A stretch of DNA of 64,000 nt, from assembly GCF_003144405.1 (NCBI RefSeq), contig NZ_PENW01000034.1, positions 1 to 64,000 on the forward strand, in the 5' to 3' direction. The notes below the pieces were generated by a model that made no database searches, was not told the DNA's origin, and was given only the letters and a program-made list of their open reading frames with translations. The translations under genes were made by a program, and so were the position numbers. Each line of letters opens with the position of its first letter. Positions within the stretch are counted from its first letter, which is position 1. This document shows positions 53,318 to 63,951 of the stretch, one piece after another. The DNA is from Proteus cibi (GTDB taxonomy: Bacteria; Pseudomonadota; Gammaproteobacteria; Enterobacterales; Enterobacteriaceae).

Positions 53318-54646
53318 TTACTCACCTGCAATACTCATTTCGGGTAATAACAGCGATCCACACTGAACATTACTGCGCATCTCAATATCATCACCCATAG
53401 TAGCAATATTTGCCCACATCTCTTTTAAGTTACCCGCAATAGTCACTTCACTTACAGGATATTGAATTTCACCGTTTTCAACCCAAAAACCACTTGCACC
53501 ACGAGAGTAATCACCGGTTACTGTACTGACACCTTGCCCCATCAATTCAGTAACAACAAGACCTGTTCCCATCTCTTTTAACAGCCCTTCAAACGATAAA
53601 CCTTGCCCTGGGATATACCAGTTATGAATACCACCCGCATGACCATTACTTTTTAAACCCAGTTTTCTTGCTGAATATGTGGTTAATAACCACTCTTGTA
53701 ATACGCCATCTTTAATAATTTCAGCATTGGTTGTGCGTACACCTTCACTATCAAACGGTGTGGATGCCAACCCTCTCATTAGGTGAGGACGTTCTTGAAT
53801 ATTGAGCCACTGAGGGAAAATTTGCTTACCTAAACTATCAAGTAAGCAAGAAGATTCACGATAAATCATGCTACCACTGATTGCCGCAACCAAATGACCA
53901 AAAATACCTGTCGCAACATCTGCTGCAAAAATTACGGGAGCTTTCATGGTGGGCAGTTTACGAGGTGCAAGGCGAGATAACGTACGGCGTGCGCACTCTT
54001 GACCTACCCATTCAGGTGATTCAAGATCATCAAAACGACGACTAATGGTATAAGCATAGTCGCGCTCCATATCTTCACCATCACGGGCAATAACACAGCT
54101 CGACATAGAATAACGTGAAGACGAATAACTTTTTAATAAACCAAGGCTATTACCAAATACACGGGTTCCACTGTGGCTATTAAAGCTGCCCCCTTCAGTA
54201 TTAATGATACGGCTATCACTCTCTAAAGCGGCTTTTTCTGCTCTTGATGCTAATTCAATCGCTTTATCTGCCGTAATTTCGGTAGGATGGTAAAGATCGA
54301 GGAAAGGTGCATCAAACGCTAATAGATCTTGATCAGCGGGCCCCGCATATGGGTCAACTGAAGTGTAGCGTGCAATATCCACAGCGGCTTGTACAGCACG
54401 CTTAATCGCATCAGGGCTTAAATCTGTTGAAGATGCACTACCTTTACGTTGTTGTTGATAAACCGTAATGCCTAACGCGCCATCACTGTTAAATTCCACA
54501 TTTTCAACTTCACCGTAACGCGTACTTACACTAATCCCTGTCGATTTATTAATAGCGACTTCAGCACCATCACACTGTTTTGCTGCCAACTCTAATGCGA
54601 GTGAGACGGCGTCTTCAAGCTGTTTTACCTGATCTGAATTATTCAT
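53318..54646 (-). CDS. pmbA: TldE (PmbA), metalloprotease complex subunit
   Basis: A 442-residue partner of TldD in the TldD/TldE heterodimer, which matures microcin B17 and degrades the CcdA antitoxin in E. coli. TldE lacks the metal-binding motif of TldD. Conserved blocks: [47 protein letters not shown]. Divergent from darP. Confidence 0.97.
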   Translation of the reverse strand: MNNSDQVKQLEDAVSLALELAAKQCDGAEVAINKSTGISVSTRYGEVENVEFNSDGALGITVYQQQRKGSASSTDLSPDAIKRAVQAAVDIARYTSVDPYAGPADQDLLAFDAPFLDLYHPTEITADKAIELASRAEKAALESDSRIINTEGGSFNSHSGTRVFGNSLGLLKSYSSSRYSMSSCVIARDGEDMERDYAYTISRRFDDLESPEWVGQECARRTLSRLAPRKLPTMKAPVIFAADVATGIFGHLVAAISGSMIYRESSCLLDSLGKQIFPQWLNIQERPHLMRGLASTPFDSEGVRTTNAEIIKDGVLQEWLLTTYSARKLGLKSNGHAGGIHNWYIPGQGLSFEGLLKEMGTGLVVTELMGQGVSTVTGDYSRGASGFWVENGEIQYPVSEVTIAGNLKEMWANIATMGDDIEMRSNVQCGSLLLPEMSIAGE

Positions 54647-54833
54647 TGAGAACCATTTTTCCTAAGGAGAACACCACTTTTTACTTATTTTTAGCAAAGT
54701 AAATCAATTGACAGGTGGTCAACAAGCGATTTTCCCAGTTACAATAGAAGATATATGAATGTTATCACCCGTCGGGCTTTTGGTCATTCACCAAATCACA
54801 CTCCCGGCTTACTCTGCAACAGGAATTTTTATT

Positions 54834-55394
54834 ATGGCAAAGCAGCCTGAAGAGTGGCATTACCTCAATCCTGAATTTGACGATGCTTCGTTAGAAGAGG
54901 AAGAAGAGGACGAAATCATCTGGGTCAGCAAAAGCGAAATTAAACGTGATGCTGAAGCACTCAAAAAACTGGGGACTGAATTAGTTGAACTCAGTGCACA
55001 AGAATTAGAGCGTGTGCCATTAGATGAAAAATTATTAGCCTCTATTCAATTAGCACAAAAAGTACAGCGTGAAGCACGCCGTCGCCAAATTCAATATATT
55101 GGAAAACTACTGCGCAATGTGGACGAAGAGCCGATCCGCCAAGCGCTTGATAAACTAAAAAACCGCCACAACCAACAGATTTTAGTGTTACATAAACTAG
55201 AAGATCTGCGCATTCGCCTTATCGAAGGTGGCAATGAAGTCATTGAAGAAGTTGTTGCGCTTTATCCGATGGCTGATCGCCAACAATTACGCACTCTTAT
55301 CCGTAATGCGAAAAAAGAAAAAGAAGCGAACAAGCCTCCAAAATCATTCCGCTTACTCTTTCAATATCTAAAAGATTTATCAGAATCAGCATAA
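54834..55394 (+). CDS. darP: Ribosome-associated 50S assembly protein DarP (YjgA)
   Basis: A 186-residue acidic-then-basic helical protein assisting late 50S subunit maturation. Start [15 protein letters not shown]; a longer in-frame extension to 54759 is unconserved. AGGA site 10 bases upstream. Adjacent to pmbA as in E. coli. Confidence 0.94.
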   Translation: MAKQPEEWHYLNPEFDDASLEEEEEDEIIWVSKSEIKRDAEALKKLGTELVELSAQELERVPLDEKLLASIQLAQKVQREARRRQIQYIGKLLRNVDEEPIRQALDKLKNRHNQQILVLHKLEDLRIRLIEGGNEVIEEVVALYPMADRQQLRTLIRNAKKEKEANKPPKSFRLLFQYLKDLSESA

Positions 55395-55405
55395 AGCCTG
55401 ATCAT

Positions 55406-55448
55406 CCTGAAAACGCAGTGTAAATTCAGCCTCACTGCGGTTTTCAGG
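55406..55448. terminator. Terminator between darP and the barstar gene
   Basis: Stem CCTGAAAACGCAGTG / CACTGCGGTTTTCAGG (15 bp, one mismatch) between two convergent genes; likely bidirectional, although the T-runs are short. Confidence 0.7.
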
Positions 55449-55467
55449 GCGCATTTTCTACTCTGAA

Positions 55468-55749
55468 TTACTTTTGTGTTTTATGCTCACAATGAAAGCT
55501 TAAAACGTCTTTACCAAGCTCATTTTGTGCTTCTTTCATCAATTCCACTAAAGGTTGAAAATCACGGGAATAATGAGGCAAATGCTTAAAAACAATACTG
55601 ACTGGCAATTCTATTTCTCCCACTAACGCATCCCATAATGCATCTAGGTTATCGCCAAATTTATCATCTAACTGAAATTGCGATGCAAAATCGTGGTAAA
55701 AGGCGTCTCTATCTACCAGTATTTTAAAATCGAAGATAACCTGTTTCAT
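55468..55749 (-). CDS. Barstar-family RNase inhibitor (YhcO-like)
   Basis: A 93-residue barstar-fold protein (FGDNLDALWDALVG is the family hallmark; the acidic helix blocks the RNase active site). E. coli YhcO is the orphan homologue. Here it follows directly after a barnase-like gene, with a 1-base overlap, so it is predicted to be its cytoplasmic inhibitor. Confidence 0.92.
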   Translation of the reverse strand: MKQVIFDFKILVDRDAFYHDFASQFQLDDKFGDNLDALWDALVGEIELPVSIVFKHLPHYSRDFQPLVELMKEAQNELGKDVLSFHCEHKTQK

Positions 55750-56249
55750 TAAGGGGCAACCTTTGTCATTGTACGGTAATGATCGGTAGTGAGATAAATC
55801 AGTCCATCATTTGAATAAAGCAATCTATCACTACCACGATGCCCACAATGATAATTCACATCCGCTTCATACCACTGGCGCCCCATCTCTTCTGGTAACT
55901 GTTTTTCACGATTCATAAAACGATCACCCCCAATTGCTCTTCCTGGCAAAACTTCACATAAATTGCCTTCTTTCGCATTCCAGCCTTGTGCTCTTGCTTC
56001 TTTCTTGGTGAGATAAAAATCAGGCAACTGCTGATGACGCTGTAAATAATCAGCCACTTTATTTGATTGTGTTTTTTCGTCAATTGACAGAGGGAGTTGT
56101 GCAGGTCTATTGAGACTACTACTGGATGATGTCGGAATAGGTGCTGATGAAGAGGGTTCTGGTGCTTGGCTTTCAGGTAGAAGTCCTTTGTAAAGCACAC
56201 CAAACAAAACCGCAACAACAATAAGTACGGGTAATAAACGTTTTCCCAT
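55749..56249 (-). CDS. Barnase-type guanyl-preferring ribonuclease with N-terminal membrane/signal segment
   Basis: A 166-residue protein: signal or anchor helix (about 5-22), Ser/Pro-rich linker (25-55), then a barnase domain (64-166). All catalytic residues of B. amyloliquefaciens barnase are present at matching places: Lys82 (K27), Glu128 (E73), Arg138 (R83), Arg142 (R87) and His157 (H102); also VADYLQ, GGDRFMNRE and SDRLLYS. Cys98 and Cys135 may form a disulfide, suiting a periplasmic or exported enzyme. Whether it is a toxin or a nutrient-scavenging RNase is unknown. Next to its inhibitor gene. Confidence 0.95.
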   Translation of the reverse strand: MGKRLLPVLIVVAVLFGVLYKGLLPESQAPEPSSSAPIPTSSSSSLNRPAQLPLSIDEKTQSNKVADYLQRHQQLPDFYLTKKEARAQGWNAKEGNLCEVLPGRAIGGDRFMNREKQLPEEMGRQWYEADVNYHCGHRGSDRLLYSNDGLIYLTTDHYRTMTKVAP

Positions 56250-56278
56250 TCGTTAGCTCCTTTAACTGTTATTCAGAT

Positions 56279-56307
56279 AAAAAACTCCATCAAAAGATGG
56301 AGTTTTT
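56279..56307 (-). terminator. Terminator between tldD and the barnase gene
   Basis: AAAACTCCATC AAAA GATGGAGTTTT with an A-run on the left, giving a minus-strand T-tail; it separates the barnase/barstar pair from the tldD operon. Confidence 0.82.
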
Positions 56308-56336
56308 ACAATACGTAGAGATAACTATAGCAACAA

Positions 56337-57782
56337 TTACGCGGTTCCGCCGACAGTAATTTTATCCAATTTTAATGTTGGTTGCCCTACACCAACAGGG
56401 AGGCTCTGCCCTTCTTTACCACAAACGCCAACCCCTTTATCTAAAGCCAGATCATTACCCACCATAGAAACCTGTTGCATCGCTTCAATACCCGAACCAA
56501 TCAGCGTTGCCCCTTTAATTGGCTTGGTTATTTTTCCATTCTCGATTAAATAAGCTTCTGAGGTTGAGAAGACAAATTTACCCGATGTGATATCAACCTG
56601 ACCGCCACCAAAGTTTGGTGCATAAATACCACGATCAACGCTGGCTATAATCTCTTCAGGTGAGGATTTGCCTGCTAACATATAAGTGTTTGTCATACGA
56701 GGCATAGGAAGATGCGCATAAGACTCACGACGACCATTTCCTGTTGGTGCAACGCCCATTAAACGCGCATTCATCTTATCTTGCATATAGCCTTTTAAGA
56801 TGCCATTTTCGATTAAAACATTGTATTGACCTGGTACACCTTCATCATCAATAGCGACAGAGCCACGGCGACCTTCGAGAGTACCATCATCAACAATTGT
56901 ACAAAGCTCAGAAGTCACTTTCTCGCCAATGCGACCTGAAAATACAGAGGTTTCACGACGGTTAAAATCACCTTCTAAACCATGACCGACAGCTTCATGC
57001 AATAATACACCCGGCCATCCTGCCCCCAAGACTACGGGCATCGTTCCAGCGGGTGCTGCAATAGCTGATAAATTCACTAATGCCATACGCACAGCTTCAC
57101 GCGCATAAGTAATTGCATGGCTTTCACCATTTACTTTAGTTAAGAAATAGTCATAACCAAAGCGCCCACCGCCCCCACTTGCGCCACGCTCACGTTTGCC
57201 ATCTTCTTCCACCAGCACACTCACTGAAAGGCGAACTAAAGGACGCACATCGGCAGCTAACGTACCATCGGTTGCGGCAACAAGGACATGCTCATAAACA
57301 CCTGTTAATGACGCATTCACTTGCTTAACGCGTTTATCTTCGGCACGAGCGGCTTTATCCACTTCATGCAATAGCGCAATTTTTTCTTCACGAGAAAGGC
57401 TTTGCAGAGGATCGTTTACGCTGTATAGCGGAGAATGTTGAATAGCACCTAAAGTATGGATACGACCATGACCTTTAGCTTGAACAATACTTCGCGCAGC
57501 ATGCGCACTTTGGTTAAGTGCATTAAGCGTGAGTTGATCGGCATAAGCAAAACCGGTTTTTTCACCGTAAATTGCTCTAACGCCAACACCTTGATCAATA
57601 TTGTAAGAGCCATCTTTAATAATCTGATCGTCGAGTATCCAAGCCTCGTGATAACTCGACTGAAAATAAAGATCACCATAATCAATTTGACGCTGTGCAA
57701 GCTGCTCTAGTGTTGATGCTAAATCATCTAAACTAAGTTTGTTTGCTTCCAACAGACTTTCGCTGACAACAGCTAAACTCAT
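56337..57782 (-). CDS. tldD: Metalloprotease TldD
   Basis: A 481-residue catalytic subunit of TldD/E. Zinc motif [11 protein letters not shown] (HExxxH variant) with the downstream Cys in [10 protein letters not shown]. Overlaps the nit stop by 4 bases, in the rng-yhdP-nit-tldD operon order. Confidence 0.97.
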   Translation of the reverse strand: MSLAVVSESLLEANKLSLDDLASTLEQLAQRQIDYGDLYFQSSYHEAWILDDQIIKDGSYNIDQGVGVRAIYGEKTGFAYADQLTLNALNQSAHAARSIVQAKGHGRIHTLGAIQHSPLYSVNDPLQSLSREEKIALLHEVDKAARAEDKRVKQVNASLTGVYEHVLVAATDGTLAADVRPLVRLSVSVLVEEDGKRERGASGGGGRFGYDYFLTKVNGESHAITYAREAVRMALVNLSAIAAPAGTMPVVLGAGWPGVLLHEAVGHGLEGDFNRRETSVFSGRIGEKVTSELCTIVDDGTLEGRRGSVAIDDEGVPGQYNVLIENGILKGYMQDKMNARLMGVAPTGNGRRESYAHLPMPRMTNTYMLAGKSSPEEIIASVDRGIYAPNFGGGQVDITSGKFVFSTSEAYLIENGKITKPIKGATLIGSGIEAMQQVSMVGNDLALDKGVGVCGKEGQSLPVGVGQPTLKLDKITVGGTA

Positions 57783-58639
57783 AATTCTTCTTTATCCTTA
57801 ACTTTTTTGATTAAGTGGGTCAGTTTCGGGCGAAAGCGGTTATGTTTTACAACCCGTATCTGTTCACGCATACCGTGTAGACTTTCGACGCCAATACTCA
57901 ACGTTAACGCACTCACAGCATCTGGGTTCTTTTTCAAAACTTTCCCCCAACCATCAATCGCCATGGTATGACCCCAAGTCCGGCGCGTATCATGTGTCCC
58001 CACTTGTGCTGGTGCTAAGATAATACACTGATTCTCAATCGCACGAGCACGTAATAAAGGCTCCCAGTGCGCTTTACCTGTTAAACGGGTAAAAGCCGCT
58101 GGCACAGAGATTATCTCTGCCCCTTTTTCTCTTAATGCTTGGAAAATACCGGGGAAGCGTAAGTCATAACAGATCGTTAAACCTAATTTCCCAACAGGAG
58201 TATCCACGACTGTTAGGCGCTCACCGCGTTGATAAATAGAAGATTCGTTATATTCGCCTTGCTCATCATCAATACTCACATCAAACATATGGATTTTGTC
58301 ATAACGAGCACGAATAACACCTTCATCATCAAACACCAAACTACTGCTGGTAATTTGGTCTGGTGAGTCTCGACTAATCAATGGCATAGAACCGACTAAG
58401 ATCCACACTTTGTAACGCTGAGCCATTTTAGCGATAGCATTTTGTAACGGCCCATCGCCCTGAATTTCAGCATGTTTGTGGTAATCTTTTGAGTTTGAAA
58501 AAAGTAACGCATTTTCAGGTGTTAATACGAGCTTCACTGAATCGGGTAATTGCTTAATCTGTTGCTCGATTTGCGCCAGATTATTTTTTGTGTTTTTTCC
58601 GCTACAAAGTTGCAAAAGTGCGACATTAACTTTTTTCAT
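57779..58639 (-). CDS. nit: Nitrilase-superfamily amidase (Nit type)
   Basis: A 286-residue C-N hydrolase with the Glu-Lys-Cys triad: Glu in TPENALLF, Lys in YDKIHMFDV, Cys in [10 protein letters not shown]. Family members of this type hydrolyse deaminated glutathione. It sits between yhdP and tldD with 4-base overlaps on both sides. Absent from that place in E. coli but found there in other gammaproteobacteria. Confidence 0.9.
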   Translation of the reverse strand: MKKVNVALLQLCSGKNTKNNLAQIEQQIKQLPDSVKLVLTPENALLFSNSKDYHKHAEIQGDGPLQNAIAKMAQRYKVWILVGSMPLISRDSPDQITSSSLVFDDEGVIRARYDKIHMFDVSIDDEQGEYNESSIYQRGERLTVVDTPVGKLGLTICYDLRFPGIFQALREKGAEIISVPAAFTRLTGKAHWEPLLRARAIENQCIILAPAQVGTHDTRRTWGHTMAIDGWGKVLKKNPDAVSALTLSIGVESLHGMREQIRVVKHNRFRPKLTHLIKKVKDKEEL

Positions 58640-61600
58640 AACGCCTGATTCTCCTTAAGCTGACGCAGTACTTCGTCAATTTTGGGTTGTTCCATAGTTC
58701 CGGTCACATGATAACGGATAACTGAAATCTTACTCCAAAGTGGTCCCAGAACCTTTGATGCCGCAAATACTGCGGCGCCTGCAATTGGGTTTATTGCGAA
58801 AGCCGTAGCAACACCTACTGTGGCTGAAATCTCGGGGGTGACTACAACTTGTAGATCCATTTTACGTTCAAGTAAATCCACTTTCCCACTTATCGCAATA
58901 TCGGCAATAACACCATCAACACGGACACTCTCTGCATTCATAATACCTTGATTAATCGTAATTTCACTCTTAATCGAGTCATACTCAAAATGCTCACTGA
59001 AAGTATCTCTAAAATCAAATTGTAATTTACGTAACAGTGCATCGAAACTCACAAGTCGAAGTAACTTACCCGCTTGTCCTACATTAACTTTCTCTATGCG
59101 CCCTTTGCCCAAGGTTGATTTAATATCACCTTGCAAAGTAGCCAGTTCAAAGTTCCACGGTGTATTACGCCATTGTAACGAGAAATCAGCGGCGAGGGGG
59201 GATTGAATAATCGGGATAATGTAACCAAAATAGGCTGCCATTTCGTCAACTTCTTCGGCTTTTAATTTTCCCATTAATTTTGTCGTATTCTTGCCCGCAT
59301 TGTCTTCAGACCACACACCATTAATCGACAATTCACCGCTACTATTTTCTAGTTTACCGTCAGTTAAAAACAACGCCCCCTGATTTTGTTTTAACGAGCC
59401 TTCGATTTTCCCTAAAAGCAGGCCATTAACCCAACACTCCTGACATTCAAAATCAATAGAAGGAATATTTTTCACCGAAAATTTCAATGTGTTGGGTTCA
59501 GAAATATTTGCCATTTTTAACGGTTTGTCTTCTTGGGCTGAAGTGACGCCATTAAAATAGAGATAATTAATATTCACTTGCCAAGGCGCTGATGTTTCAG
59601 GAATAAACACATCCCCTCGTAGCTCATTTCCTGAAAATGCAAATTTTACCCCTTCACTAACGCGCATAATTTCAGTTTGAGGATTACTCCATTTTTGCCC
59701 CGCAAAATTTAAATCTGGCAAACTGATATGCACATTATCAGGAAAAGTGACTTCATTTTCAGATGGCGTCAAAGATGAAAAAGCCATCAATGTTGGCAAC
59801 CATTTATCACCCTCTAATCCTTTAAGAGCAATGGTTAAGCGTTGTTGTGAGCTTAACTCAGGTAATTTAAGGCGAGAAGAAACCAGATTACCCCGTAATA
59901 AACGCAGCTGTTTACCTAATCCCCATTGGCTATTCAGTTTCCACTGTTTTTCAGCATTAGCATTCACAGTTAAGGTTTCACTATTACCGCTTGCAGAAAT
60001 AACAATAGGCGGTGAATTTTTTAAATCTTGCGTTTCAGGCGCGGTTAACTTACTCGTTAATGCATTGATATTTCCAGTTAAATCAACTTGATAATCAACA
60101 TCACCTTTTTCGGGGATCTTAACATTAACGTTGCCATTCCAAGGAAATACACCACTAAATTCCTGTTGAATATCGCTAGGTAACCCTTGGATTTTTTGAA
60201 TATCCCATTGACCTTTTAAGCCGACATCGACCTGATAATTATCTGTATCATTGTGACTTGTAAATGAGAAAGCGAGAGGTTGACCAAACCAATTAGCCGT
60301 TAATGTATCACTCTCAAGTTTGTCATTATGGTAACGAAACTGTCCATTCACACCTTTTAACGTGGTATCCATAAAGTTCAAAGTGACATCATTATCTTTT
60401 AAATTAATATCACCCGAAGCCACAACCTCACCACCATCAAATGGGATATCAAGTTTCAATGTGCCATTAATTTTTCCAGCCACATTCAATTCTTCAAGCG
60501 TATGACCAATACTCGCCATTTGAGAATCTAAAAAATACTCTTTTAGCTCGTCGCCTGTGGCTTGAATATCCGCATTAATTAAGATCTTTTCCTGTTGATA
60601 GTGCTCAATCACCGCACTTAAATTCGTGGCGGTTGCTTTACCTACTTTCGCTTGTGCAGAAGACATCCATAAGCCGTCATTTTTAAAATCTAGATTAATA
60701 TCAAGATCGAATAATGCAGGCCATTCACTATCAAATTTAAAGGTGGCGCGTTTAACAGGGGCATAAACTTGGAACCACCCTTTGTGATTATCAAAAGGAA
60801 AATCGGCGGGGTCGCCATGGAAAATAAAGGTTCCATTATCGATATGACCTGCAATAATCGCATCCGAGAGATACTGTGTTAACTCTTTACCCACATACTC
60901 TTCTGGCAGATAACGCCATGCATCACCTGCATTTGTGACTCTTACGCCTGAAAGTATAGAAAGTCGTTGATCTTCCGCTTGTTTCTCATAACGAAAATCC
61001 CCCGCAACCCATGCTGATGTGGCTTGAATATCTAATCCTTCACTCCAAAGAGATAAGTTATCTCCAGAATGAGTCCAATAAACCGCGCCTTTTCCTTTTT
61101 CAATATTCAGCGGTGCTTTAAACAATTCTCCAGTATCTATTTCACTGTTTTCTAAGGTGAAATTAAGTTCACCACGTTGCATACTGCCTTTTAATTGCCC
61201 ACCAAAGTGTTGCACGGAAGGGATCTCTTGCCAACGTTTCCAACTCACATTGTTCCACGAAATATTCATTGCGCTTTGCGCAAAGTTTTCCGGTGTGAGA
61301 TCCAATGCAAAATCATTAACCACACCAGAAAATTGGCGATACTGCCATTGGCGAACAAAATCGGGGGTTAAAAAAGAGAATAATGGCAATACAGCATATA
61401 ACCTATCTAACTCAATATTTTTGGCACGAATGCGCCATGCTTCATCATGCTGTTTTTCTTTTGGTTGATAAAGAACGGCTAAATAACCATCTGGCCACTC
61501 TTCACCATCCATTGTAATTTTTCGAGTATAAGGAACATCCGCAAGCCAGCCATTTTCTTGCCTTCTCATACGTAATATTAAGTCTTCAACCTTTAATGCG

Positions 61601-62436
61601 TGTGAGGTGCCATCATTACTCCAGTTCATTTCACCTTGATGAATTTGCAACTGACTTCCAGTAATACGCCCTTGAGTAATGTCAATCCAATTAGACAAGC
61701 TGACTTTGACTTCACCTACTCCACTATTATTTTTTACCCACTGACTCAGCCAAGGTGAGATATCAATCTCATCTGCGGTAAGAAATACTTTACCGTTATC
61801 AATTAAGCCATTCTCTGTGGTATAGAGATCAAGGCGTACCTTTAAACCACCATAATGATTAATCGGCGTATCAAGCGTGACTTCACCTTGAGCGCGGTGA
61901 CGATCCTTTTGATTTAACCACATCAATTCAGGTACATGTAATGTACTGGTGTCTCCTGAAGGGGTTAAAAACACAAAACGGCTATCAATCAGTTTAAAGC
62001 GATCAAACTGTTCAAGAAAAATTGAAGAGATATCATCAGGTTTAGTTAACGTTATATCTCCACTTTGCCCAGTAAAAATAGGCTTATGGTAATTAACATA
62101 TAACTGTTCAAAGGTCAGTTCACGAAATTGAAGGCGAAAAGCGAATAATGAACGCCAAACATCAAAAGAAAAAGTGACTTTTTCTGCCGTCACATCCACA
62201 TCTTTATTGGCAATATTCAGCCCTTCTACTTGAATATCAGGGCCAAAATTCTGCCACTCCCCAATGATCTTTGTCATTGAGATCGGGCTATTGAGTTGCT
62301 TCGTAAGATACGATTCTATTTCAGGGCGATAGCTATCTAAGCGCGGCAGAAAGTAGCGAAACCCGCTTAATACCAAGGCAAAAACGATGAGGCAAAAAAC
62401 TGTTATCACTAACAGGTATTTCGGCAGCCGTTTCAT
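58636..62436 (-). CDS. yhdP: AsmA-like phospholipid-transport protein YhdP
   Basis: A 1266-residue bridge-like protein: N-terminal inner-membrane helix (about 7-29), DUF3971 repeat region, and C-terminal AsmA2 domain. With TamB and YdbH it moves phospholipids to the outer membrane. Length matches the E. coli 1266-residue protein. Confidence 0.96.
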   Translation of the reverse strand: MKRLPKYLLVITVFCLIVFALVLSGFRYFLPRLDSYRPEIESYLTKQLNSPISMTKIIGEWQNFGPDIQVEGLNIANKDVDVTAEKVTFSFDVWRSLFAFRLQFRELTFEQLYVNYHKPIFTGQSGDITLTKPDDISSIFLEQFDRFKLIDSRFVFLTPSGDTSTLHVPELMWLNQKDRHRAQGEVTLDTPINHYGGLKVRLDLYTTENGLIDNGKVFLTADEIDISPWLSQWVKNNSGVGEVKVSLSNWIDITQGRITGSQLQIHQGEMNWSNDGTSHALKVEDLILRMRRQENGWLADVPYTRKITMDGEEWPDGYLAVLYQPKEKQHDEAWRIRAKNIELDRLYAVLPLFSFLTPDFVRQWQYRQFSGVVNDFALDLTPENFAQSAMNISWNNVSWKRWQEIPSVQHFGGQLKGSMQRGELNFTLENSEIDTGELFKAPLNIEKGKGAVYWTHSGDNLSLWSEGLDIQATSAWVAGDFRYEKQAEDQRLSILSGVRVTNAGDAWRYLPEEYVGKELTQYLSDAIIAGHIDNGTFIFHGDPADFPFDNHKGWFQVYAPVKRATFKFDSEWPALFDLDINLDFKNDGLWMSSAQAKVGKATATNLSAVIEHYQQEKILINADIQATGDELKEYFLDSQMASIGHTLEELNVAGKINGTLKLDIPFDGGEVVASGDINLKDNDVTLNFMDTTLKGVNGQFRYHNDKLESDTLTANWFGQPLAFSFTSHNDTDNYQVDVGLKGQWDIQKIQGLPSDIQQEFSGVFPWNGNVNVKIPEKGDVDYQVDLTGNINALTSKLTAPETQDLKNSPPIVISASGNSETLTVNANAEKQWKLNSQWGLGKQLRLLRGNLVSSRLKLPELSSQQRLTIALKGLEGDKWLPTLMAFSSLTPSENEVTFPDNVHISLPDLNFAGQKWSNPQTEIMRVSEGVKFAFSGNELRGDVFIPETSAPWQVNINYLYFNGVTSAQEDKPLKMANISEPNTLKFSVKNIPSIDFECQECWVNGLLLGKIEGSLKQNQGALFLTDGKLENSSGELSINGVWSEDNAGKNTTKLMGKLKAEEVDEMAAYFGYIIPIIQSPLAADFSLQWRNTPWNFELATLQGDIKSTLGKGRIEKVNVGQAGKLLRLVSFDALLRKLQFDFRDTFSEHFEYDSIKSEITINQGIMNAESVRVDGVIADIAISGKVDLLERKMDLQVVVTPEISATVGVATAFAINPIAGAAVFAASKVLGPLWSKISVIRYHVTGTMEQPKIDEVLRQLKENQAL

Positions 62437-62481
62437 TTTTGTCTCCTTTCTGCCATCATATTCATTAGGAAGGCGAATCCA

Positions 62482-63951
62482 TTACATCATCACCACATCA
62501 AATTGCTCCTGACTATAAAGTAGTTCAGTTTGCACTTTTACTTGTTTACCGACAAAAATTTCAACCTCCGCTAATGCATGTGACTCATCGCCTTTTAATG
62601 CTTCTGCAACTGCTGAGGAGGCGTAAACTAAGAAGCGATCGGCATCAATCGTTTTATGCACTCGCACTATTTCACGTAAAATCTCATAACAAACCGTTTC
62701 TACTGATTTTACCGTACCTCGCCCTTGGCAAGTTGGGCAGTCATCACAAAGCACATGTTCGAGACTTTCCCGCGTTCTTTTACGTGTCATTTCCACTAAG
62801 CCGAGTTGAGAGAAACCATTAATCGTTGTTTTCACTCTATCTTTACTTAGCGCTTGTTCAAGTGATGCCAATACTCTGCGTTTATGTTCATCATTATTCA
62901 TATCAATAAAATCAATAATGATAATACCGCCTAAATTACGTAACCGTAATTGACGAGCAATGGCTTGGCTTGCTTCAATATTTGTATTAAAAATCGTTTC
63001 TTCTAAATTTCGATGACCAACAAATGCCCCTGTATTGATATCAATCGTGGTCATTGCTTCAGTTTGATCGATAATCAGATAACCGCCTGATTTCAATTCA
63101 ACTTTGCGCTCTAAAGCCCGTTGAATTTCACTTTCTACACCGTAGAGATCAAAAATAGGCTGATTGCCTTGGTGTAATTCAAGTTTAGCGGTTAATTCAG
63201 GAATATATTCACCAATAAATTCCTGTAGTTGATTGTAGGTTAATTTAGAATCCACTCGTATGCTATCTAACTCAGAACCCGCAAAATCACGTAAAATACG
63301 CTGTGCTAAAGCCAGTTCGCCATAAATTTGAATACGGGTTTTATTTCTTTTCTTACGCTCAATGATTTTATTCCATAGGCGTTTGAGAAAAGCGGCATCT
63401 TGCTTAATTTCATTTTCGCCAACGCCCTCGGCGGCGGTACGGATAATAAAACCGCCATTTTCATCGCAATACTCTTCAACAAGTTGCTTTAAACGTTCAC
63501 GCTCTTCTTCACTGTCAATTCGCTGAGAAACGCCTACATGAGACGCACCGGGCATAAACACTAAATAGCGAGAAGGCAATGTAATATCGGTGGTAAGCCG
63601 AGCACCTTTGGTTCCTAAAGGATCTTTAACCACCTGTACGATTAAATCTTGTCCTTGATGCACCAGTTGCGCAATATCACGAACATTAAATTTTTTCTGC
63701 TCTTCACCTGCAATACATTCAGTGTGAGGCATGATGTCAGAAGCATGTAGAAAAGCGGCTTTATCCAGCCCGATGTCAATAAATGCAGCTTGCATCCCAG
63801 GTAATACGCGACTTACCCGACCTTTGTAGATGTTTCCGACGATACCTCGTTTAGCTTCTCTTTCGACATGAATTTCTTGAAGTATGCCTCCGCGAATATA
63901 GGCAACACGAGTTTCAGATGGTGTCACATTCACTAATAACTCAGCTGTCAT
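62482..63951 (-). CDS. rng: Ribonuclease G
   Basis: A 489-residue endoribonuclease: S1 domain (about 37-120), RNase H-like/DNase I-like core with metal-binding Asp in TTIDINTGAFVG and IIIDFIDMN, and the Zn-link CDDCPTCQGRGTV. Matures the 16S rRNA 5' end. The start lies near the right edge of the window; 49 further bases carry no gene. Confidence 0.97.
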   Translation of the reverse strand: MTAELLVNVTPSETRVAYIRGGILQEIHVEREAKRGIVGNIYKGRVSRVLPGMQAAFIDIGLDKAAFLHASDIMPHTECIAGEEQKKFNVRDIAQLVHQGQDLIVQVVKDPLGTKGARLTTDITLPSRYLVFMPGASHVGVSQRIDSEEERERLKQLVEEYCDENGGFIIRTAAEGVGENEIKQDAAFLKRLWNKIIERKKRNKTRIQIYGELALAQRILRDFAGSELDSIRVDSKLTYNQLQEFIGEYIPELTAKLELHQGNQPIFDLYGVESEIQRALERKVELKSGGYLIIDQTEAMTTIDINTGAFVGHRNLEETIFNTNIEASQAIARQLRLRNLGGIIIIDFIDMNNDEHKRRVLASLEQALSKDRVKTTINGFSQLGLVEMTRKRTRESLEHVLCDDCPTCQGRGTVKSVETVCYEILREIVRVHKTIDADRFLVYASSAVAEALKGDESHALAEVEIFVGKQVKVQTELLYSQEQFDVVMM

